Shown here piece after piece: positions 8,464 to 15,201 of a stretch of DNA of 18,728 bases. A program made the position numbers and the translations under genes. The DNA is from an uncultured Muribaculaceae bacterium (GTDB lineage Bacteria > Bacteroidota > Bacteroidia > Bacteroidales > Muribaculaceae). The stretch covers positions 1-18,728 of the forward strand of contig CAJTRT010000039.1 of NCBI GenBank assembly GCA_910579105.1, written 5' to 3'. Below the pieces are notes generated by a model. It was not told the DNA's origin and did no database searches. It saw only the letters and a list, made by a program, of their open reading frames with translations. How positions within the stretch are numbered: position 1 is the stretch's first letter; each line of letters starts with the position of its first letter.

Positions 8464-11400
8464 TCAGAGGATTACCTTGGCCACGCCCTTGGCGCTCTTC
8501 ACGAGGTAGAGGCCTGCGGGGAGGCCGGCTTCGCCGAGGTTGTCGAACACGCCGAGCGAGATGCCCGAGAGGTTGAATACCTCTACGGGACCGTTCCCTT
8601 CGGCTGCCACGTTCTCAACGCCGCTGTCACCATAGCTACCGTCGGCGTCGGAGATGATGAAGCCGTTGAGGGTCACTGTGCCGGATATGCTCGACGGGGT
8701 GATCTTGATGAAGTGCGATTCGGGATTGAGGGCGATTTCGCCAGCGAAAGGCATATCCTCGGCGTGGAGCACGCGGATTGTGCGCCATCCGGGGTTTACG
8801 TCGCAGTTACGCGACTCCTGGATTTTCAAAGTGAAGGTACCCTCGCCCTCGATGTCGACATACATATTCTTGGCGACGGGGGCGTAGTAGGCCATGACCT
8901 TGTCCTTGTTGCTGGTCATTTTGACCAGTCCGGCCTCGACAGAGCCGGAAGCCTGCACCCAGTGGGGATAGTCGGCCTGCTTGTCCTGCACGAGACCGCC
9001 TACTGTCTCAAAGGGCGCTACCGCGTCGAACGGCTCGAAGTTGGCCGGGAGGGCCTTGATGGGCTTGCCGAAGTGAACCTCGCCTTCGGCTTTCAGCGGG
9101 CCGAAGTCGGAAGTCTTGATTTTGAGAGTGCCGGCCCAGGTCTTGTTGCCTGCCACGTTCTTGACGGAGCCTTCCGGGAAGGTGACGGTGTACTCGCTGT
9201 TGGCGTCGAGAGCCTCGTATTCAACGTTGATCTTGCTGCCGTTGGCGGTAACGTTGATGTTCTCGAACTGGTGTTTGCCCGCTATTGAGGCCGTGCCGTC
9301 GTAAACGACATCCTGGCTGAAAGCGAGGCTGAGCGAGCCGTCGGCATAGCTCATATCGGTGTTGTCGAGGTTGCCGGAGGTCAGTTCGAGGGGTTCCTCG
9401 CCCGAGGGGAATATGTAGCGTTCGACGATGAAGTCGTTGACATTCACCTGCTTCTTGCCGTTGGAGTCGAAGCGGAACTTAACAGGACCAGACGAGAGGT
9501 AGGTTGAAGACATCTTGAACATCTTCTTGCCGGACATCTTAAAGCTCTCGGTGTTCACGATTTCGCCGTTGACGATGGTGTGGACCTTGACGGTGCAGCT
9601 CGAAGAGCCGCTGCCGTTGCCGACATAGAGGGTGGCGGTGGCCGGGCCGTTCACTTCGGGCGATTCAACGTAGCCGCCTTCCGCCGCGGTTACGAACTGG
9701 ATGCAGCGGGGTGACGCGCCCTTGTCGGAATCGCTCGCGGGATCAAGCACGTTCGAGGCCGACAGGGCGGCCACGCGCATCTTGGCATCGCCTGATCCGA
9801 TGATCATGCCGTCGAAGTTCTCGGCCTTGTTGGCGGCGTCGAACACGTTGGTGTTGGCTGTGATGTTGGCGAACTTCGCGCCGAAGGCGGCGGGCATGGT
9901 GTTGAAGTCGGAGTAGAAGAGGATGCCTCCCTCGGTGGTTGAGAAGCGCCAGACGTCACCCTCGGTGGTGCCGAGGTCGTTCTTCGCGTCGACGCGCCAG
10001 TAGTAGGTCTTGTTGGCCTCCACGGCGGGCGAGCATTTCTTCTCGGTGAGGCCGGTGGCCACGGCGGTCATCGCGTCGGCGGCCTCGCCGAGGTTCACGG
10101 TGTAGGTCACGGCTCCGCCGTAGTTTTTGGTGTCGTTTTCCCAGGTGAGTTCCAGGCCGGAAGCCACGCCTACTTTGCCGCCGTCGGCGACGGAGGGGTT
10201 GGTCGATTTCTTAGGAAGCGAGGGGTCTCCGGCTGTCTCGAACTGTGCGATGTTCGAGGGGTCGGAGGTGAGGCCGTCGCCGCTGGCTTTCACGCGGAGG
10301 GTGTAGAACGTCTCGGGCAGAAGGCCGGTGACGGTCACCGAGGTAGCCCCGGCGGGAGCGGTGCCGACCTGAGAGTAGTCGTTGCTGTTGGTCGAAGCCT
10401 CCACGATGAAGCCCTTGTCGGTGTTGCCGTTTGGCTCCCATGCCAGGTCGACGGTGGTCTTTGTGACGTTGGAGTATGTCAGGTTGACGGGCTTCTTGAT
10501 ATAGGGATAGGCGCCGGTGAGGGTGAACGAGTAGTTCTCGATGTTCATGTAGCCGTTGGCGGCGATGGCCGTCGCGTCGGACGCGTCGTTGGGGTTTAGG
10601 CCGTTGGCGGTCTCGTAGTCGTCGGGCATGCCGTCGTTGTCGCTGTCAAGGGGCTTGGAGCCGCCGGAGAGGTTGGCGTTACCCTTGTGGGGGAGCTGTG
10701 ATTCGGCGGAAATGCCGTTCTTGGAGCCGGCGATACCCCAGGAGGTGAGCTCGTCTATGACGTACTGGTCAATCACGTCGCGGACGGGGAGCGAGGCGCC
10801 GACATTCGCTGCGACCCAGTTCAGGGCTTCTTCCGCGCTCATCATTCCCGCGATAACGGGGAAGGGCTGAGGAATGGCCACGTCGCGCTGCGAGGCGATA
10901 TCGTCCATGATGGGAATGGCGCTTCCACCGGCCTCGGCCTTGTATGAGTTGTGTATCACCTCGTGTATCACCGTGTTGTTAAGAGCGTCGAACGACTCTA
11001 CGGGGGTGCTTGCCCAGTCCATCGTTGTCTGTTCGCCGCCGATGATCACGGTTTTGTTGCGGAGCCAGCCGCGGGTCTCGTCGGTGGTCAGCAGACGGCC
11101 GTTTACCACTCCGTCCAGGTTGTCGTCATAATAGTTACCCGCGCCGTAGAAATGGAACGCTTCGGAGCCGCGGATAAACGGGGCCGTAGCGCTGTTCCAG
11201 GGGCCGCGCATGAAGTAGTTGTTTTCAATGTGGGCCCATGACGCGCCTTCCGTCTCACCCATTATGTAGCAGCCGCCGTTGCCCCAGTTGTAGACAACGT
11301 TGTTTACGTACTGGTTGAGGCCTTTGACTTTCGGGTTACGGGTCTTGTTCTCGATATAGAGGTTGCGGTAGAGGGTCACGCCGCCGTCGGTCTGTATCAG

Positions 11401-11985
11401 GCCGCCGCAGGAGTGCGATAGGAGTCCTTGGGCGATGATGGAGTTCTGGATCGTGATATTTCCAGGCTTGGTGCCTTTGTTGTCCCAGCTTACCGAGAAA
11501 TTCTCGTCCTGGCCCCAGTATACCGAGCAGTGGTCGAATATCATGTCCGTGCCGTTGGCGATGCCGCAGGCATCCTTGCCGGAGTCACCTCCCTTGCCCA
11601 TGCGGAAGCGCATGTGGCGCACGATCAGGTTTGTGGCGCCGGAGAACGACACCCGGTTGCCGTAGACATTGATGCCTTCGCCGGGAGCGGTTTGTCCGAG
11701 GATGGTGTTGTTCCCCTTTACCACGAGGGCGGAGCTCAGTTTGATAGTGCCCGAAACGTCGAACACGATCACGCGGTTAGTGCCGCTCACGGCGTCGCGG
11801 AACGAGCCGGGGCCGTTGTCTTTAAGGTTGGTGACGTGGTAGATCTCTCCGCCGCGTCCGCCTGTGGCGAACCGGCCGAAACCCTCGGCACCGGGGAAGG
11901 CGAGCAGCTGCTCTTGCGCCGTGGTTCCGAATGAGGAGGCCAGCAGGGCGGAAGCGGCGAGCGCGCCTTTCAGGAATTTTTTCAT
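8464..11985 (-). CDS. Large multidomain secreted pectate lyase, family PL1
   Basis: A 1173-residue enzyme, roughly three times a minimal PL1 lyase. The signal peptide is about residues 1-23. The PL1 parallel beta-helix spans about 28-400, with 'FDHCSVYWGQDE' (150-161) and catalytic R216 in 'TRNPKVK'; the second arginine of the usual RxPxxR motif is lysine (K221). Residues 447-458 are a DxDxDGxxDxxE calcium loop. Two FnIII-like domains follow (about 498-586 and 590-686). Then come a beta-rich domain of unknown family (about 687-858), an Ig-like domain (about 866-958), a second unassigned beta-rich domain (about 968-1113) and a sorting-type tail (about 1122-1173, 'SGVENVA...VFNLSGI...GLPAGLYLV'). 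PL1 enzymes cleave homogalacturonan by beta-elimination with calcium. The 687-858 domain resembles the product of the next gene upstream. It is the last gene of the susCD arm and probably acts extracellularly or at the cell surface. Confidence 0.92.
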   Translation of the reverse strand: MKKFLKGALAASALLASSFGTTAQEQLLAFPGAEGFGRFATGGRGGEIYHVTNLKDNGPGSFRDAVSGTNRVIVFDVSGTIKLSSALVVKGNNTILGQTAPGEGINVYGNRVSFSGATNLIVRHMRFRMGKGGDSGKDACGIANGTDMIFDHCSVYWGQDENFSVSWDNKGTKPGNITIQNSIIAQGLLSHSCGGLIQTDGGVTLYRNLYIENKTRNPKVKGLNQYVNNVVYNWGNGGCYIMGETEGASWAHIENNYFMRGPWNSATAPFIRGSEAFHFYGAGNYYDDNLDGVVNGRLLTTDETRGWLRNKTVIIGGEQTTMDWASTPVESFDALNNTVIHEVIHNSYKAEAGGSAIPIMDDIASQRDVAIPQPFPVIAGMMSAEEALNWVAANVGASLPVRDVIDQYVIDELTSWGIAGSKNGISAESQLPHKGNANLSGGSKPLDSDNDGMPDDYETANGLNPNDASDATAIAANGYMNIENYSFTLTGAYPYIKKPVNLTYSNVTKTTVDLAWEPNGNTDKGFIVEASTNSNDYSQVGTAPAGATSVTVTGLLPETFYTLRVKASGDGLTSDPSNIAQFETAGDPSLPKKSTNPSVADGGKVGVASGLELTWENDTKNYGGAVTYTVNLGEAADAMTAVATGLTEKKCSPAVEANKTYYWRVDAKNDLGTTEGDVWRFSTTEGGILFYSDFNTMPAAFGAKFANITANTNVFDAANKAENFDGMIIGSGDAKMRVAALSASNVLDPASDSDKGASPRCIQFVTAAEGGYVESPEVNGPATATLYVGNGSGSSSCTVKVHTIVNGEIVNTESFKMSGKKMFKMSSTYLSSGPVKFRFDSNGKKQVNVNDFIVERYIFPSGEEPLELTSGNLDNTDMSYADGSLSLAFSQDVVYDGTASIAGKHQFENINVTANGSKINVEYEALDANSEYTVTFPEGSVKNVAGNKTWAGTLKIKTSDFGPLKAEGEVHFGKPIKALPANFEPFDAVAPFETVGGLVQDKQADYPHWVQASGSVEAGLVKMTSNKDKVMAYYAPVAKNMYVDIEGEGTFTLKIQESRNCDVNPGWRTIRVLHAEDMPFAGEIALNPESHFIKITPSSISGTVTLNGFIISDADGSYGDSGVENVAAEGNGPVEVFNLSGISLGVFDNLGEAGLPAGLYLVKSAKGVAKVIL

Positions 11986-12013
11986 AGGTAATATAATTTG
12001 TTAGGTTAAAGTG

Positions 12014-12052
12014 TTCAACCGCCGGACCCGTAAAACAGGTGCGGCGGTTGAA
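12014..12052 (-). promoter_or_regulatory. Intercistronic hairpin upstream of the PL1 gene
   Basis: A perfect 11-bp inverted repeat, TTCAACCGCCG (12014-12024) and CGGCGGTTGAA (12042-12052), with a 17-base loop. Three more pairs (ACC/GGT) form inside after one mismatch. It lies 38 bases past the stop of the 294-residue gene and 28 bases before the PL1 start codon. No T-run follows on the minus strand. A partial attenuator or an RNA-processing/stability element is more likely than a full terminator. Confidence 0.6.
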
Positions 12053-12090
12053 TTTCAGAGGTTATTTCGGTCAATGACAGAAGTCATTCC

Positions 12091-12975
12091 TTATTTCTGG
12101 ATGTACTTCTTGCCACCCTTGATCACGAGACCCTTGTAGTTCTCGTCAACCTGGATGCCGAGGGTGTTGTAGATGGGGGCGTTCTCAGCCGCGGAGTCGA
12201 TAGCCACGTTCTCAACGCCGGCTTCAACACCGGTCTTGATGATGATGTGGTGGAGGTAGAGCTCGTGCTTGTTGCAGCCGAAACGGAAACCAACCTTCTC
12301 GTTGCCGTTGTAGTTGTAGATGAGCTTGTACATGCGCTTTGCCTCGGCATCAGCCTTGATCACGCTTTCAGCCTCTTTAAGCTCGCCGCCCACCATAGGA
12401 ACGACCTTCACTTCGAGCTGGGTGGCGTATTTGCCGAGGGGGGTGCCGGCGTAAAGCTCGATTTCGCAGGGACCCTGCACTTCGGGAACCTGGAAGTAGG
12501 TGTCCTCGCGGCTTGCGGAATTGGCGTTGCGCAGGAATGCGAGAGCGTGCTTGGTCGCAACATAGTCAGCTTCGGTAGCAGCCTGGTAGTCACTGCCGAA
12601 AGTGCCGTCCTCGGTTCCCCAGCCACCCATGATTATAGTGCGGGAAGGGCCCTTTTCGCCCCATACGATGAATGAGTGGGTGGGGTCTGCCTTGTCGGCA
12701 TCAACGACCGCGCCGTCGGTCAGGTCAATCATCTTGGTGATGTCGCCATGCCAACCTTCCTCCTTGCTGCCGAGGGTGAACATTTCACCGGCGAAGTTCA
12801 CTGCAGCACCGGTTTTGTCGATGAGGTCGTAGTTTACCTTTGATGCCACCGCTCCTTCATCGCTGAGGAACACGGCCATTTCAGGAGCCACCTTGTAGAA
12901 GTCGTAAACGATGTCCTCTGCCTGTGCGCCGAAAGCGGCAACGGCTAGGGCTGATAAGAGTAAAGTCTTTTTCAT
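12091..12975 (-). CDS. Secreted protein of unknown function, related to a non-catalytic domain of the neighbouring PL1 lyase
   Basis: I do not recognise a named family. It is 294 residues with signal peptide at 1-19 ('LAVAAFGAQA'), no lipobox and no later membrane segment. Residues about 145-248 resemble PL1 residues about 761-857. Shared points are 'YFQVPEVQGP...ELYAG' against 'YVESPEVNGP...TLYVG', then 'VVPMVGGELKEAES' against 'VHTIVNGEIVNTES', 'KRMYKL' against 'KKMFKM', and 'VGFRFGCN' against 'VKFRFDSN'. The N-terminal part also fits loosely ('IVYDFYKVAP' with 'ILFYSDFNTMP'). A tail at 250-294 ('AGVENVAIDSA...IYNTLGI') matches those of PL1 and PL4. The position directly after susD is where SusE/SusF-type glycan-binding proteins usually lie. 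A carbohydrate-binding role is therefore a reasonable inference, but no catalytic motif or direct binding evidence is visible. It sits between two hairpins, so its expression may differ from susD and PL1. Confidence 0.85.
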   Translation of the reverse strand: MKKTLLLSALAVAAFGAQAEDIVYDFYKVAPEMAVFLSDEGAVASKVNYDLIDKTGAAVNFAGEMFTLGSKEEGWHGDITKMIDLTDGAVVDADKADPTHSFIVWGEKGPSRTIIMGGWGTEDGTFGSDYQAATEADYVATKHALAFLRNANSASREDTYFQVPEVQGPCEIELYAGTPLGKYATQLEVKVVPMVGGELKEAESVIKADAEAKRMYKLIYNYNGNEKVGFRFGCNKHELYLHHIIIKTGVEAGVENVAIDSAAENAPIYNTLGIQVDENYKGLVIKGGKKYIQK

Positions 12976-13027
12976 GTCGTGAAAAACTTTAAGGGTTAAA
13001 GATTAGAGTTGATTTTTTATTCGGTGT

Positions 13028-13069
13028 CCGCTTCCAGGCACGCGATGTTGGGCGCATGCCTGGAGGCGG
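13028..13069 (-). promoter_or_regulatory. Strong intercistronic hairpin just after susD
   Basis: Arms 13028-13044 and 13053-13069 form a 17-bp stem with an 8-base loop. In the minus-strand RNA it has one C/A mismatch and one U-G wobble. It begins 14 bases past the susD stop codon. The sequence after it on the minus strand is A-rich rather than U-rich, so it is not a canonical terminator. It may protect the susCD mRNA 3' end or lower expression of the genes downstream. Confidence 0.65.
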
Positions 13070-13083
13070 GGGAGTGGTCGCTA

Positions 13084-15156
13084 TCAATAGCCGGGGAGCT
13101 GTTTCAGGTTGGGGTTGTCGACCAGCGGGTGGCCTACGGAGATATCTGCAAGCGGCAGAAGCTCTACCTTGTTCCTCTTGTAGGCGTAGTAGACGCGGTC
13201 CTTGGCGGGGTCAATCCAGCGGGGATATTCGCCGCCGTTCTCGGCGCGGCCGGTGTTGAGCGTGTAGTGCGAGGAGCCGACGTTGATCTGGCGTATGGAG
13301 GCCATGTTGAAGCCTGCCGCCCAGCGGCTGTTGGCGTTGTAGTCGCTGTTGTAGGATTCGAACATGCGCACAGCGTAATATGTGCCTTCACCTCCATGAG
13401 CGGCCACGATGGCTTCAACCGCCTTCTGGTGCTTTTTGCGGGCTGACGATCCCTGCATGAGAGTTTCTCCGGCGGGGACCTCGGCTATGGTGGCGAGCTC
13501 GGCGGGGTCGGTTACCTCGATGTAGGGAGTGGTGAGGAACTTGGTGCCGTAGACCTGCTCGTCAAGTTCGACCTTGTAGAGGCGGATGGTGGGAACGTTG
13601 GCGTATGCGCCGGAGTGGTCTGAGAGCGCTACCAGCTCGTCCTGGGTCTTGTGAACCTGCCAGTCGAGCAGGTCCATGCGGATCAGGTCGGTGCGGAGCG
13701 TCATCTCGTCGGCAAGCTCCCACTGGCGTTCCTGCATGATGGCTTTCTGGAAGTCGTCCTTGCCCGATGGAATGGGCAGGTGGCCTACGCCGGCGCGGTC
13801 GCGGACGCGTTTGAGGGCGGCTATCGCCTCGCCCGTCGGGCCGTTAAAGAGGTAGTTCTGTGTCTCGGCGTACATCAGGAGCACGTCGGCGAAGCGGATG
13901 ACTGGAACGTCGATGTTGCGCTTGCTGGCTTCCTGCGGAGCCGTGCACCACTGAATGCGGAACTTGCCGCTGAGGATGCTCGAATAGGTCGTTCCTGAGT
14001 TGCACCATGGGCCGGCTTCTTTCGTGCCGTAGGGATACACCGAGTAGTCGCAGCAGGTAACGTCGCGGCGGGTGTCGGCGGGGTCGAACGACAGGTAGTA
14101 GGTCGGAAGCTTGAATTGAAGGGTTTTGCGGTCGCCGTACTGGCCTCCGAACGAGCCGGGCTGGCCGTTGTAGACACCGAACGAGGAGTTCGTCGTGGCT
14201 CCGAGGCAGGCTGTCTGGAAAATCATTTCCTGGGCGGTCGCCCCGTAGTTGCGCTGGCAGTAGTTGTAGAAGAGGTTTTGGAAACCGCTCATGCCGTTGC
14301 CGGCCTGGATCAGGTCGTTCTCGTTCTGTGTGATGATGCGGTTGAGCGCGTTGTCGGCAATCTCGTAAATCTCTCGTATGCGGCCTTCGTCGGGACGCTT
14401 GGCGAGTTGCAGCGAGCTTTCGGCGTAGGTGTCGAGGTCCCAGCGGAGCGAGTAACCGCCGGCATGGAGGCATATGCGCGCCAGGATGGCGAGAGCGCCC
14501 TGCTTGGAGATGCGTTCTGGGAAGCCGTAACCGCTTTCCGACTGCCAGGGGATGTCGTCAACGTGGTCGGCTATGTCGGCGATGATGTGGTCGTAGATGA
14601 CGTCGCGGCTGGTGCGTGAAGGATAGAGCACGCTGCTGTCAAGCTCCTTGTCGAGGTCGGGTGTCCACTTGGCGGGCACGTCGCCGTAGAAGCGGATCAG
14701 GTTGTGGTATACCAGGCCGCGGATCGTGTACAGCTCGCCCATCAGGGCCTTGGTCTTGGCGGTCGAGGGGAGCTTGGCTATGCGGTCGAGGCCGAGGTTG
14801 CAGGCCTCTATGAGGCGGTATCCTTCGGAAAAGGTCGTGCCGAGGGTGTATGGTCCCTGCTTGGGGTCGAAGAAGAAGTTGGATATGTAGAACTTCGAGC
14901 CTGAGTACGCGTCTTCGGCGGCGTGGGTCACGCCGTCGCCGGTATTGTACTGGCGGTACTGCTCCTCGTGGATGAGGCCTCGGTAGCATCCCTTGACGTA
15001 GATCTCGGCCTTTTTCTCGTCGCCGAACACGAAGTCAACGCTGTCGGCGGTGTAAGAGGGCATGTCGAGCGTGTCCTCGCAGGAAGTCAGGATGACCGGT
15101 GCCGGACCAATGAGAGCGGCTGCCGCGAGTAAGCTCTGTATCTTGATTTTTTTCAT
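13084..15156 (-). CDS. SusD/RagB-family surface glycan-binding lipoprotein
   Basis: Counted from the ATG at 15156, this is a 690-residue lipoprotein. An upstream in-frame TTG (15171) would add five residues before the same signal peptide and is less likely. The signal ends in lipobox 'LTSC' with C26. The N-terminal SusD-like part ('CEDTLDMPSY...IYVKGCYRGLI') leads into the TPR-bearing core. The C-terminal family end 'PLVDNPNLKQLPGY' is intact. It is longer than the usual 500-600 residues. SusD proteins bind polysaccharide at the surface and form a lid on the SusC barrel for oligosaccharide uptake. Its partner susC lies directly upstream, with a 45-base gap from the susC stop. The glycan is inferred to be pectin from the adjacent lyases. 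Confidence 0.95.
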   Translation of the reverse strand: MKKIKIQSLLAAAALIGPAPVILTSCEDTLDMPSYTADSVDFVFGDEKKAEIYVKGCYRGLIHEEQYRQYNTGDGVTHAAEDAYSGSKFYISNFFFDPKQGPYTLGTTFSEGYRLIEACNLGLDRIAKLPSTAKTKALMGELYTIRGLVYHNLIRFYGDVPAKWTPDLDKELDSSVLYPSRTSRDVIYDHIIADIADHVDDIPWQSESGYGFPERISKQGALAILARICLHAGGYSLRWDLDTYAESSLQLAKRPDEGRIREIYEIADNALNRIITQNENDLIQAGNGMSGFQNLFYNYCQRNYGATAQEMIFQTACLGATTNSSFGVYNGQPGSFGGQYGDRKTLQFKLPTYYLSFDPADTRRDVTCCDYSVYPYGTKEAGPWCNSGTTYSSILSGKFRIQWCTAPQEASKRNIDVPVIRFADVLLMYAETQNYLFNGPTGEAIAALKRVRDRAGVGHLPIPSGKDDFQKAIMQERQWELADEMTLRTDLIRMDLLDWQVHKTQDELVALSDHSGAYANVPTIRLYKVELDEQVYGTKFLTTPYIEVTDPAELATIAEVPAGETLMQGSSARKKHQKAVEAIVAAHGGEGTYYAVRMFESYNSDYNANSRWAAGFNMASIRQINVGSSHYTLNTGRAENGGEYPRWIDPAKDRVYYAYKRNKVELLPLADISVGHPLVDNPNLKQLPGY

Positions 15157-15201
15157 GTTCTTAAATTTCAAGTTGAGTTAACCTTTGAATGCGCTCTGCG
15201 G

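Noticed and set aside
8404..9288. A 294-codon plus-strand open frame starting inside the convergent terminator
   Set aside because: It begins within the hairpin and runs antisense to the PL1 tail and C-terminal domains, with no family resemblance.
10612..10647. PL1 residues 447-458 as a dockerin
   Set aside because: Only one DxDxDGxxDxxE loop is present, whereas dockerins have two. It fits a single thrombospondin-3-like calcium loop used as a linker.
13028..13069. Hairpin after susD as an intrinsic terminator
   Set aside because: The minus strand after the stem reads 'acaccgaataaaaaatc', with no U-tract, and the genes downstream belong functionally to the same locus.
15169..15171. TTG at 15171 as the susD start
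   Set aside because: The ATG at 15156, five codons later, opens directly onto a lysine-rich lipoprotein signal peptide, the usual form for SusD proteins.
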